From Blastochloris tepida (GTDB lineage Bacteria; Pseudomonadota; Alphaproteobacteria; Rhizobiales; Xanthobacteraceae), in the NCBI RefSeq assembly GCF_003966715.1, contig NZ_AP018907.1, forward strand, positions 2,530,001-2,594,000: a DNA stretch of 64,000 nucleotides. Direction: 5' to 3'. The notes beneath the pieces are model-generated. The model was not told the origin of the DNA. It worked only from the letters and a program-made list of their open reading frames with translations, and ran no database searches. Below are positions 25,122 through 33,110 of the stretch, one piece after another (the first letter of the stretch is position 1; every line of letters begins with the position of its first letter). The position numbers were made by a program, and so were the translations under genes.

Positions 25122-26065
25122 GCGGACAGACAGCGCACGACCTCCGCGTCGCCGACGCGGTTCCCGACCATTGGGCGGACAAGTACACGCCTCTCGGCGT
25201 GAGGCCCTATCTGCGGCTGGCGCGCATCGAGCGGCCGATCGGCTGGTGGCTCTTGCTGCTGCCGTGCTGGTGGTCGGCGGCGCTGGCCGCCATCGCCGGC
25301 GGCGCGGCCTATCCGAACCCCTGGCACCTCGTGCTGTTTTTGATCGGCGCCATCGCCATGCGCGGCGCCGGCTGCACCTGGAACGACATTCTCGACCGCG
25401 ACATCGACGTGAAGGTCGAGCGCACCCGCCAGCGGCCTCTCGCCTCGGGCCAGATCCGCACCCGGGCGGCCGCCGCCTTCCTGGTGCTGCTGGGGCTGAT
25501 CGGGCTTGCCGTGCTGGTGCAGTTCAATGGCTTCACCATCGTCCTCGGCCTGATCTCGATGCTGGTGGTGGTCATCTACCCGCTGATGAAGCGCATCACC
25601 TGGTGGCCGCAGGCGTTCCTCGGCATCGCCTTCTCCTGGGGGGCGCTGATGGGCTGGGCCGGCGCCTTCGGCCGGCTCGATCCGGCGCCGCTCCTGCTCT
25701 ATGCCGGCGCGATCGCCTGGGTGATCGGCTACGACACCATCTATGCCCACCAGGACCGCGAGGATGACGAGCTGGTCGGCGTCAAGTCGACCGCGCGGCT
25801 GTTCGGCACCCGCTCGCGCGAGGCGCTGATCGCGCTCTATGGCGCGGCGGCGGTGCTGATCGGCGCGGCGGTGGTGCTGGCCGGCGGCCATGCCATCGCG
25901 CTGATCGGGGTCGCGGCCTTCGCCGGCCATCTGGCGTGGCAGATCCGCCGACTCGACATCGCCGACCCGGCGCTGTGCCTCAAGCTGTTCAAGTCGAACC
26001 GCGAGGCCGGGCTGATCCTGTTTCTCGCCCTCAGCCTCGATGCCGCGGTGCAGGCGCTCGCCTGA
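25118..26065 (+). CDS. ubiA: 4-hydroxybenzoate polyprenyltransferase UbiA
   Basis: A 315-aa integral membrane prenyltransferase attaching the polyprenyl tail to 4-hydroxybenzoate in ubiquinone synthesis. The two Asp-rich motifs that bind Mg-diphosphate are present: NDILDRDID (89-97) and DREDDE (213-218). Around them lie about eight or nine hydrophobic helices, with the family signature IERPIGWWLLLLPCWWS near residue 38. The GTG start at 25118 lies after GGGTGGG and overlaps the upstream stop. The ERTRQRPLASGQI loop is standard for UbiA. It ends before a family-D repeat. Confidence 0.94.
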   Translation: MSGQTAHDLRVADAVPDHWADKYTPLGVRPYLRLARIERPIGWWLLLLPCWWSAALAAIAGGAAYPNPWHLVLFLIGAIAMRGAGCTWNDILDRDIDVKVERTRQRPLASGQIRTRAAAAFLVLLGLIGLAVLVQFNGFTIVLGLISMLVVVIYPLMKRITWWPQAFLGIAFSWGALMGWAGAFGRLDPAPLLLYAGAIAWVIGYDTIYAHQDREDDELVGVKSTARLFGTRSREALIALYGAAAVLIGAAVVLAGGHAIALIGVAAFAGHLAWQIRRLDIADPALCLKLFKSNREAGLILFLALSLDAAVQALA

Positions 26066-26069
26066 CGCA

Positions 26070-26234
26070 CGTCGTCCCGGGCAAGCGGCGTCAGCCGCGC
26101 GACCCGGGACCGTTCTCAGGACGGGGTGCTTTATCTGGATGACGATCCCGGCTCTCGCTGACGCTCGGCCGGGATGACGAGGCCCGAACATGACGGTCCC
26201 GGCTCGGCGCTGCGCGCCGTCCGGGACGACGTTC
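26070..26234. repeat. Family-D repeat (CGTCGTCCCGGG type)
   Basis: The element contains CGTCGTCCCGGGCAAGCGG, CGCGACCCGGGACCGTTC, then an inverted part ATCCCGGCTCTCGCTGACGC and CGGGATGACGA. Similar copies lie at 58054-58226 and 61998-62106. It fills the space between ubiA and the convergent DUF6101 gene and could end both transcripts. Confidence 0.8.
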
Positions 26235-26248
26235 TCACTCAAATCACC

Positions 26249-26836
26249 CTACGTCCGTGCGATGATCTCGCGCTCGTCGCGATAGACCAATGCGGTGAGC
26301 GCCGGGCGGCCGGGCTTGCGCCGCATCAGGGCGCGCGGGCGGCGCTTGACGTGGGCCGAGCGGCGGCGGCGGCGCGGCACGGCCGGGGTGACCACCAGGG
26401 CGCCGAGGCGGGACATCGGCTCGCGCCACGCCCCCTCGCCGTCGCCGACCAGCATCGGGCAGCCGAGGCTCTTCGACCACGCCTGCCAGTCGGCGATCAC
26501 GTCGTCGCAATCGCCGGCCGCCGACAGCGTCACCGACAGCGCCGGGTCGCGATGGGCCAGCACCACGGCGATGTTGCCGTAGGACGGCGCCGGGCCGGGC
26601 TCGATGCGCACCACCACGCCGAGATAGCTCTCGATCGGCACATTGAGCCGCATGCGGATGCCGGCCACCGCCCGCCGCACCACCACGCGGTTGCGGTCGA
26701 TCTCGATGTCGCGCACCCGTCCATCGGCCGCCGGGTCGACCGCGGCGAAACGCGCAGGCAACGCGAAGGGATCGACCCATGACGTACAAGTGGCGCCGGC
26801 GGTTGCACTTCCGCCGTACTCGGTTTGACGCTTCAT
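26249..26836 (-). CDS. DUF6101 family protein
   Basis: A 195-aa soluble protein of a rhizobiales-restricted family (DUF6101) without known function. It begins MKRQTEYGGSATAG and shows the conserved DPFALPARFAAVDPAADGRVR and GVVVRIEPGPAPSYGNIAVVLAHRDPALSV segments. The C-terminal third is strongly basic (PRRRRRSAHVKRRPRALMRRKPG), suggesting RNA or membrane-lipid contact. The ATG at 26836 is preceded by GAGGAG four bases upstream, which decides the start over the longer frame to 26887. It is convergent with ubiA. Confidence 0.8.
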   Translation of the reverse strand: MKRQTEYGGSATAGATCTSWVDPFALPARFAAVDPAADGRVRDIEIDRNRVVVRRAVAGIRMRLNVPIESYLGVVVRIEPGPAPSYGNIAVVLAHRDPALSVTLSAAGDCDDVIADWQAWSKSLGCPMLVGDGEGAWREPMSRLGALVVTPAVPRRRRRSAHVKRRPRALMRRKPGRPALTALVYRDEREIIART

Positions 26837-27358
26837 TGCACTCCTCGCCGAGTTATTATTGGCTTCATTTGACGAGAAGACTGCCACTGCGAGTTCGCCA
26901 CCCGCTTAAGAAGATGGGTTAATCAAACCTAAGCTTTATCCTCTTGATTCTCATGCTTGATGAAAGCTTTCCGGGGCCACGGGCCGCCCGCACACCACCC
27001 CGCCGGCCACAACCATCCCGTCATCGCCGGGCTTGCCCCGGCGATCCCGATCGGAACGGCGCGGCGGCGGTGATGGCGGCGCGGCCGGCAGGCGGTGCGG
27101 CCGGGGGTCGAGATCGCCGGGACAAGCCCGGCGATGACGACGGGGAGCGCCCGCAAGGCGATGGGCGGCGGCAGGCGATGACGGCGGGGAGAGCCCAAGC
27201 GCAATGACGACGACGCCGGCCGGCGGCGCGGCGGTCTGCGCCTCGCGCCAGCGCCTTCGCCACTGACGCAGCGTCATACGGCCGGCGCTGCAGGCGTTTC
27301 GCAAAACCGGTATCCCCTTTGGCGGAAAATGCTCTAAACCGGACTCGAAAGGACACCC
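26837..27358. other. Intergenic region with family-E and family-B repeats
   Basis: This 520-base gap separates two divergent genes. Family-E palindromes lie at about 27020-27056 (GTCATCGCCGGGCTTGCC) and 27107-27142 (GATCGCCGGGACAAGCCC). A partial, inverted family-B element lies at about 27290-27337 (GTTTCGCAAAACCGGTATCC ... GGAAAATGCTCT), ending 22 bases before the pmbA start. The left 110 bases are AT-richer and probably hold the DUF6101 promoter. No gene is seen. Confidence 0.6.
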
Positions 27359-28711
27359 ATGACCGATCTCGTCGACCTGTCGGCGCTGGAAGAGCGCGTC
27401 CAGAATCTCCTCACTGCCGCCCGCAAGGCGGGCGCCGATCAGGCCGATGCCGTCGCCATCCGCAGCGTGTCGCTGTCGGTCAATGTGCGCGAGGGCCGGG
27501 TCGAGGAAGGCACCCGCTCCGAGAATGACGAGTTCGGCCTGCGGGTGTTCGTCGGCCGGCGGCAGGCGGTCGTCTCCACCAATGACGCGATCCACCTCAA
27601 TCCCGACCGGCTGGCCGAGCGGGCGGTGGCGATGGCGCGCGCCGCGCCCGAGGATCCGTTCGCCGGCCTCGCCGATCCCGGCCGGCTGGCGCAAAGCGTG
27701 CCCGACCTCGATCTGCTCGATCCCGTCCTGCCCGGCGCCACGGCGCTGGAGGCGCTGGCCCGCGCCGCCGAGGAGGCCGCCCTCGCCATGCCCGGCGTCA
27801 CCAAATCGAGCGGCGCCTCGGCGGCGGCCGGGCTCGGCGGCTTCGTGCTGGCGACATCGGAGGGGTTCCGCGGCGCCTATGTGGAGTCCCAGCACAGCCT
27901 GTCGATGACCGCCATTGCCGGCGAGGGCACGGCGATGGAGCAGGACTGGGACTACAGTTCGGCGCGCCATGCCGCCGACCTCGCGGACGCCGCCGCCATC
28001 GGCCGCAAGGCCGCCGAGCGGGCGGTGCGCCGGCTCAACCCGAAGAAGATCGCCACCACCCGCGTGCCGGTGATCTTCGATCCGCGCGTCGCCAACAGCC
28101 TGGTCGGCCACATCGCCTCGGCGATCAACGGCGCGGCGATCGCCCGCCGCACCAGCTTCCTGCTCGACAAGCTCGGCACAGCGATCCTGCCTCCCGGCAC
28201 CCGCGTCATCGACGATCCGCTGCGCCCGCGCGGCCTGGGCTCGCGCCCGTTCGACGGCGAGGGCGTGGCCGGGGCGCCGCTGGCGGTGGTCGAGGACGGG
28301 GTGCTCGCCTCCTGGCTGCTCGACAGCGCCACCGCCCGCGAGCTCGGCCTCGCCACCACCGGCCATGCCCGGCGCGGAGCCGGCGGCTCGCCCAGCCCCT
28401 CGCCCTCCAACCTCTACCTCGCCGCCGGGCACGTGAGCCCGCGCGAGCTGATCGCCGACATCCGCGACGGCTTCTACATCACCGACCTGATCGGCATGGG
28501 CGCCAGCATCGTCACCGGCGACTATTCGCGCGGCGCGTCGGGCGTGTGGATCGAGAATGGCGAGCTGACCTATCCGGTGGCGGAGGTGACGATCGCCGGC
28601 AACCTCGCCGACATGTTCCGCGCGCTGACGCCGGCCGACGACCTCGAATTCCGCTATTCGACCAATGCGCCGACGCTGCGGGTGGAGGGGCTGACAATTG
28701 CCGGCCGCTGA
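27359..28711 (+). CDS. pmbA: TldD/PmbA family metalloprotease-related protein (TldE)
   Basis: A 450-aa protein of the PmbA/TldE family. In E. coli TldD-TldE form a heterodimeric protease that matures microcin B17 and degrades CcdA; TldE lacks the metal ligands and supplies the partner fold. Family blocks include REGRVEEGTRSENDEFGLRVFVG, the central SLSMTAIAGEGTAMEQDWDYSSARH, HIASAINGAAIARRTSFLLDKLG and the C-terminal MGASIVTGDYSRGASGVWIENGELTYPVAEVTIAGN. No HExxxH pair is seen, in keeping with TldE. It is the first gene of a coupled run to lpxK. No tldD is in the window. Confidence 0.92.
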   Translation: MTDLVDLSALEERVQNLLTAARKAGADQADAVAIRSVSLSVNVREGRVEEGTRSENDEFGLRVFVGRRQAVVSTNDAIHLNPDRLAERAVAMARAAPEDPFAGLADPGRLAQSVPDLDLLDPVLPGATALEALARAAEEAALAMPGVTKSSGASAAAGLGGFVLATSEGFRGAYVESQHSLSMTAIAGEGTAMEQDWDYSSARHAADLADAAAIGRKAAERAVRRLNPKKIATTRVPVIFDPRVANSLVGHIASAINGAAIARRTSFLLDKLGTAILPPGTRVIDDPLRPRGLGSRPFDGEGVAGAPLAVVEDGVLASWLLDSATARELGLATTGHARRGAGGSPSPSPSNLYLAAGHVSPRELIADIRDGFYITDLIGMGASIVTGDYSRGASGVWIENGELTYPVAEVTIAGNLADMFRALTPADDLEFRYSTNAPTLRVEGLTIAGR

Positions 28712-29528
28712 CCCCCTCGCCGATCCCGAGGCGGCGCGCGCCGCCCTCATCGAGGCGGTGGCCGAGGCCGGCGACATCGCGCTGCGGTTCTTCCGCGCCG
28801 ACCCGCGCTCCTGGACCAAGGGCGCCGCCAAGTCGCCGGTGACCGAGGCCGACGTCGCCATCGACGTGTTCCTGCGCCAGCGGCTGATCGCCCGCGCCCC
28901 CGCCTATGGCTGGCTATCGGAGGAGACCCAGGATTCCGCCGAGCGGCTGACCCGGCGGCGGCTGTGGATCGTCGATCCGATCGACGGCACCCGCGCCTAC
29001 ATGGCCGGCGGCACCGACTGGACGATCTCGGCGGCGCTGGTGGAGGACGGCCGGGCCATCGCCGCGGCGCTGTTCGCGCCGGTCTCGCGCGAGATGTTCT
29101 CCGCCAGCCTCGGCCGCGGCGCCACCCGCAACGGCGTGCCGATTTCGGCCGGCGAGCGCACCGACCCGGCCGGCGCGCGCATGGCCGGCCCCAAGCAGGG
29201 CTATCCGGCGGTGACGACGATTTTGGAGAACGCCGGGCAGGTCGAGCGGATACGCTCGCTGGCGCTGCGCATCGCCCGGGTGGCGGAGGGCACGCTCGAC
29301 GCCGCCTTCGCCGGGGCCGGCGGCAACGACTGGGACCTTGCGGCGGCCGACCTTTTGATGCACGAAGCCGGTGGCCGGCTGACGACGCATGCCGGCGCGG
29401 ATCTGGTGTTCAACCGTCCGAAGCCCGTGCATGGCGCCCTGGTTGCAGCCGGCGCCGCGTTGCACCCGCCACTGCTCGCCCGTCTCGCCAGCTTCGCCCC
29501 CCCTCCCCTCGCCGAGCGCTCCCTATGA
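28698..29528 (+). CDS. Inositol monophosphatase-family phosphatase (CysQ-like)
   Basis: A 276-aa Mg-dependent sugar/nucleotide phosphatase of the FIG superfamily, most like 3'(2'),5'-bisphosphate nucleotidase or inositol monophosphatase. The metal-binding core is WIVDPIDGTRAY (DPxDGT) and the second motif is GGNDWDLAAADLLMHEAGG (WDxAA). E-rich WLSEETQDS supplies the first Glu. It starts at TTG 28698, 14 bases inside pmbA, with GGAGGGG upstream; no better start exists. Its stop overlaps the next small ORF. It recycles PAP or hydrolyses inositol phosphate; sequence alone does not decide which. Confidence 0.85.
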   Translation: MPAADPLADPEAARAALIEAVAEAGDIALRFFRADPRSWTKGAAKSPVTEADVAIDVFLRQRLIARAPAYGWLSEETQDSAERLTRRRLWIVDPIDGTRAYMAGGTDWTISAALVEDGRAIAAALFAPVSREMFSASLGRGATRNGVPISAGERTDPAGARMAGPKQGYPAVTTILENAGQVERIRSLALRIARVAEGTLDAAFAGAGGNDWDLAAADLLMHEAGGRLTTHAGADLVFNRPKPVHGALVAAGAALHPPLLARLASFAPPPLAERSL

Positions 29529-29626
29529 CGGCAGCCGACCCCGCCCCGATGCGCGATTTCATCGTCCACCTGTTCACCGTCCACCTGCACCGCCTGCTCG
29601 ATCCCGAGCACCAACCGCGGATCTGA
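29525..29626 (+). CDS. Possible 33-aa coupled small protein
   Basis: A short frame between the CysQ-like gene and the DUF374 acyltransferase gene. Its ATG overlaps the upstream stop as ATGA and its own TGA lies four bases before the next GTG start, so spacing fits an operon gene. The peptide begins MTAADPAPMRDFIVHLFTVH and is His/Leu-rich with no membrane span. I know no family for it. It may be genuine, or an accident of tight gene packing. Confidence 0.35.
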   Translation: MTAADPAPMRDFIVHLFTVHLHRLLDPEHQPRI

Positions 29627-29630
29627 TCCC

Positions 29631-30323
29631 GTGTGGAAGCGTCTTGCCCGCTCGCCGGCATTCCGGCGGGCCGCCGGTGCCTTTCTCGCCGGCTATCTGC
29701 GCCTTGTCGCCCGCACCGGCCGGCCGGTGTGGGAGCCGCTCGACATCTACGACCGGCTCGACCCCGATCTGCCGATCATCCTGACCTTCTGGCACGGGCA
29801 GCATTTCCTGTCGCCGTTCGTCATGAAGCCGGGGATGAAGGCCAAGGTGCTGGTGTCGCGCCACGCCGACGGCGACATCAACGCCATCGCCGCCGAGCGC
29901 TTCGGCGTCGGCACCATTCGCGGCTCGGGCGACCACAAGGGCCGCTTCCACCGCAAGGGCGGGGTCTCGGCCTTCCTGGAGATGGTCGACAGCCTCGCCG
30001 AGGGCTACAACATCGCGGTGACCGCCGACGTGCCGAAGGTCTCGCGCAAGGCCGGGCTCGGCGTGGTGATGCTGGCGCGCGCCAGCGGCCGGCCGATCTA
30101 TCCGCTCGCCATCGAATCGAGCCGCCGCATCGTGCTGCCCTCCTGGGACAAGGCCAGCGTCGACCTGCCGTTCGCGCGGCTGGCCTTCGTGGCCGGCGAG
30201 CCCATTCGAATTTCCGCGGATGCTGACGATACGGAACTGGAAGCCTGCCGCCGTCTGCTGCAGGATCGCCTCGAAGCCGCGCACCAGCGCGCGGCCGAGT
30301 TGACCGGCCGAGGACCACGCTGA
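29631..30323 (+). CDS. DUF374 lysophospholipid acyltransferase-family protein
   Basis: A 230-aa membrane-associated protein of the COG2121/DUF374 family, distant relatives of lysophospholipid and lipid A acyltransferases. Visible signatures: PIILTFWHGQHFLSPF near residue 48, LVSRHADGDINAIAAERFG, TIRGSGDHKGRFHRKGG and NIAVTADVPKVSRKAGLGVVMLARASG. It starts at GTG 29631, four bases after the small ORF, and ends four bases before waaA. Its place next to waaA and lpxK points to lipid A or outer-membrane phospholipid acylation, but the acceptor is not established. Confidence 0.85.
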   Translation: MWKRLARSPAFRRAAGAFLAGYLRLVARTGRPVWEPLDIYDRLDPDLPIILTFWHGQHFLSPFVMKPGMKAKVLVSRHADGDINAIAAERFGVGTIRGSGDHKGRFHRKGGVSAFLEMVDSLAEGYNIAVTADVPKVSRKAGLGVVMLARASGRPIYPLAIESSRRIVLPSWDKASVDLPFARLAFVAGEPIRISADADDTELEACRRLLQDRLEAAHQRAAELTGRGPR

Positions 30324-30326
30324 CCG

Positions 30327-31625
30327 ATGGGCAGACCTGTCTGGAGTGGGCTCGCGCTGGCCGCCTATCGCGGCCTCGCGGCGGGTGTGCGGCCGTTGGT
30401 GCCGCTCTATCTCGACCGCCGGGCGCGCCGCGGCAAGGAAGACGCCAAGCGCCTCGGCGAGCGCTACGGCCGCGCCTCGGCCGACCGGCCACCCGGCCCG
30501 CTGATCTGGACGCACGGCGCCAGCGTCGGCGAGACGCTGGCGATCATGCCGCTGCTCGACCGGCTTTGCGGCCGCGGCTTCAACGTCCTGCTCACCTCGG
30601 GCACGCTGACCTCGGCGCAGCTCGCCGCGCGCCGGGCGCCGCCGGGCGTCATCCACCAGTTCGCGCCGCTCGACGTGCCGGCCTATGTGGCGCGCTTCCT
30701 CGGCCACTGGCAGCCCGATCTGGCGCTGTTCGCCGAATCCGAGCTGTGGCCCAATCTGATCGTGCAGACAACCGGGCGCGGCACGCCGGTGATCCTGGTC
30801 AACGGCCGGATGTCGGAGACCTCGTTCCGGCGGTGGTCCAACCTGAAGACGGTGTCGGGCTCGCTGCTGTCGCGCATCGACCTCTGCCTCGCCCAGAGCC
30901 GCGAGGCGGCGCGGCGCTACGAGACGCTGGGCACGCCGCGGGTGACCACCACCGGCAATCTCAAGTTCGACACGCCGCCGCCGCCCGCCGACGCCCATGA
31001 GGTGGCGGCGCTGGCCCAGCGCGTGGCCGGGCGGCCGGTGGTGCTGGCCGCCTCCACCCATCCCGGCGAGGAGGACGCGATCTACGCCGCCCACCGGGCG
31101 CTGCGCGACCATTCGCCGGGGCTGCTCACCATCGTCGTGCCGCGCCATCCCGAGCGCGGCGCCGAGGTGACGGCGCTGGCCGAGCGGGAGGGGCTGGTGG
31201 CGCTGCAGCGCTCGCGCGGCCATCTGCCCGACCAGGGCACCGAGGTCTATGTCGCCGACACGATCGGCGAGCTCGGCCTGTTCTACCGGCTGGCGCCGAT
31301 CGTGTTCATGGGCGGCTCGCTGGTGAAGCGCGGCGGGCAGAACCCGATCGAGCCGGCCAAGCTCGAATGCGCTGTGGTGCACGGCCCGCACGTGTTCAAT
31401 TTCGCCGAGGTCTACGAGGCGCTCGATCAGGCGCGCGGGGCGATGGCGGTCGCCGATGTCGGCGCGCTCGCCCGCGCCCTTGCGCTGCTGCTCACCAGCC
31501 CCGACACGGTGAGGCGCATCGCGCTCGACGGCCGGGCCACGGTCGAGCAGTTCACCGGCGCGCTCGAACGCACACTGGCGGCGATCGACCCCTATCTGAT
31601 CCAGCTTCGCCTCGGCCGCACCTGA
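30327..31625 (+). CDS. waaA: 3-deoxy-D-manno-octulosonic acid transferase WaaA (KdtA)
   Basis: A 432-aa glycosyltransferase of the GT-B fold moving Kdo from CMP-Kdo onto lipid IVA at the inner membrane. The N-terminal membrane anchor region precedes WTHGASVGETLAIMPLL (conserved HGASVGE, residues 63-69), LTSGTLTSAQLAARR and DLALFAESELWPNL. The C-terminal nucleotide-sugar domain has VLAASTHPGEE, VPRHPERG and FMGGSLVKRGGQNPIEPAK. It is full length. Its stop shares one base with the lpxK start (TGATG), giving tight translational coupling of the two lipid A steps. Confidence 0.94.
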   Translation: MGRPVWSGLALAAYRGLAAGVRPLVPLYLDRRARRGKEDAKRLGERYGRASADRPPGPLIWTHGASVGETLAIMPLLDRLCGRGFNVLLTSGTLTSAQLAARRAPPGVIHQFAPLDVPAYVARFLGHWQPDLALFAESELWPNLIVQTTGRGTPVILVNGRMSETSFRRWSNLKTVSGSLLSRIDLCLAQSREAARRYETLGTPRVTTTGNLKFDTPPPPADAHEVAALAQRVAGRPVVLAASTHPGEEDAIYAAHRALRDHSPGLLTIVVPRHPERGAEVTALAEREGLVALQRSRGHLPDQGTEVYVADTIGELGLFYRLAPIVFMGGSLVKRGGQNPIEPAKLECAVVHGPHVFNFAEVYEALDQARGAMAVADVGALARALALLLTSPDTVRRIALDGRATVEQFTGALERTLAAIDPYLIQLRLGRT

Positions 31626-32614
31626 TGCACGCCCCGGCCTTCTGGTGGCGCGATCCGGGCGCGGCTGCGGCCCTGCTGCGGCCGGCGGCGGCGCTCTATG
31701 GCGCCATCGCCGCCTCCCGGCTCGGGGGCCAAGGCGCCCGCGCGGCGCGGCCGGTGATCTGCGTCGGCAACCCGACGCTGGGCGGCGCCGGCAAGACGCC
31801 GACGGCGATCGCGCTTTCCGGCCTGCTGGCCGGGATGGGCGAGGAGCCGGTGTTCCTGTCCCGCGGCTATGGCGGCAGGCTTCAAGGGCCGCACGTGGTC
31901 GATGCCGGGCGCGACACCTCGGCCGAGGTCGGCGACGAGCCGCTGCTGCTCGCCCGTTCGGCCCCCACGGTGGTCGCCCGCGACAGGCCGGCCGGCGCGG
32001 CGCTGGCGGCCTCACTCGGCAGCGTGGTGGTGATGGATGACGGGTTCCAGAACCCGTCGCTGTCGAAGGATCTGTCGCTGCTGGTGATCGATGCCGCGGT
32101 CGGCCTCGGCAACGGGCTGGTGTTCCCGGCCGGGCCGCTGCGGGCGCCGCTTATGCCGCAGCTTGCGCGCACCGGCGCCCTGGTGCTGATCGGCGCGGGC
32201 CGGGCCGGCGATGCGCTCGCGGCACGAGCGGGCCTGCCGGTGCTGCGCGCCCGGCTCGAGCCCGACGCCCGCGCCCTCGACGGGCTGGGCGATCTTCTGG
32301 CGTTCGCCGGCATCGGCCGGCCGCAGAAGTTCGCCGACACGCTTCAAAGCCTCGGCCGGCCGGCCAAGCGTTTTGTCGCCTTCCCCGATCACCACCGCTA
32401 CAGCGCGGCCGACGCGGCGCGCCTGCTCGATCAGGCTGCTGCCGAAAGGCTGGCGCTGGTCACCACCGAGAAGGATCTGGTGCGCTTGCGGGGCGATGCG
32501 GCCTTGGCGCGGCTCGCCGACGCCTGCCGGGCGCTGCCGGTGCGCCTGGCGTTCGAGGCGGTCGAGACGGTGCGCGGGCTGCTGGCGGCGGCGCTGCAAC
32601 GTGCGAAAAGGTAA
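31625..32614 (+). CDS. lpxK: Tetraacyldisaccharide 4'-kinase LpxK
   Basis: A 329-aa inner-membrane kinase that phosphorylates the 4' position of tetraacyldisaccharide 1-phosphate to give lipid IVA. The P-loop is seen in ICVGNPTLGGAGKTPT (about residues 43-58), the following FLSRGYGGRLQGP is family-typical, and VVMDDGFQNPSLSKDLSLLVID holds the catalytic DDGFQ. The C-terminal half has FAGIGRPQKF, FPDHHRYS and LVTTEKDLVRL, all diagnostic. It starts at ATG 31625, overlapping waaA, and ends three bases from the convergent DUF2093 stop. Confidence 0.95.
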   Translation: MHAPAFWWRDPGAAAALLRPAAALYGAIAASRLGGQGARAARPVICVGNPTLGGAGKTPTAIALSGLLAGMGEEPVFLSRGYGGRLQGPHVVDAGRDTSAEVGDEPLLLARSAPTVVARDRPAGAALAASLGSVVVMDDGFQNPSLSKDLSLLVIDAAVGLGNGLVFPAGPLRAPLMPQLARTGALVLIGAGRAGDALAARAGLPVLRARLEPDARALDGLGDLLAFAGIGRPQKFADTLQSLGRPAKRFVAFPDHHRYSAADAARLLDQAAAERLALVTTEKDLVRLRGDAALARLADACRALPVRLAFEAVETVRGLLAAALQRAKR

Positions 32615-32617
32615 GCG

Positions 32618-32842
32618 TCAGCCCGCGCGGTCGGGATGCAGCCGGGTCAGCACCGCGGCCGGGGTGGCGTAGGCCTCCTGCCGGTCGACGCTCCAGTATT
32701 TCAGCTCGTCGAGCGGGATCGGCTCGCCGGTGACGGCGCAGCGCACATAGGCGCCCGGGCGGACGACCCGGAAGTCGCCGTCCAGATATCTCACCTCGGC
32801 CTCGCCCACCGGATGGGGCGATCTGTCGTAACGGTTGAGCAC
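32618..32842 (-). CDS. DUF2093 domain protein
   Basis: A 74-aa protein of the DUF2093 family, short conserved alphaproteobacterial proteins of unknown role. It matches the family over its whole length: MLNRYDRSPHPVGEAEVRYLDGDFRVVRPG, RCAVTGEPIPLDELKYWSV and a short variable tail. One or two cysteines and the CAVTGEPIPL segment hint at a metal or redox site, without proof. It is convergent with lpxK; in this order of bacteria the gene commonly sits beside lpxK or xseA. Confidence 0.85.
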   Translation of the reverse strand: MLNRYDRSPHPVGEAEVRYLDGDFRVVRPGAYVRCAVTGEPIPLDELKYWSVDRQEAYATPAAVLTRLHPDRAG

Positions 32843-32902
32843 GGTACCCTCCCGGCTGCGGCGTTTGCCTCATCTTGGCCCATGCGGCCGGCGCATGACC
32901 AG

Positions 32903-33037
32903 ACATAATACCAACGGCCCCGAACGCTGACGCGTGGGGCCGTTGACACTCGCGGATTTTCTTTTCGGAAATCAAAGATTTCACGAAAATCCGCGACCGG
33001 AACCAAGGTCGGCTGTCGCCGACCTTGGTATAATGCC
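32903..33037. repeat. Multi-hairpin element between DUF2093 and xseA
   Basis: Three stems in 135 bases: CAACGGCCCC/GGGGCCGTTG (32912-32945), CGCGGATTTTC/GAAAATCCGCG (about 32952-32997), and ACCAAGGTCGG/CCGACCTTGGT (33003-33030, 6-base loop). The outer ends CATAATACCAA and TTGGTATAATG are themselves near-complementary. It follows xseA and precedes DUF2093 on the same strand, so it could terminate xseA. A family-C arm follows at about 33074-33112. Confidence 0.7.
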
Positions 33038-33110
33038 GCGCGCGGCCGGCGCCAAGCGTCTGTCACCTTACCGTCATACGGTTAGCCGGCCCCGCAGGCC
33101 GGAAACCGCG

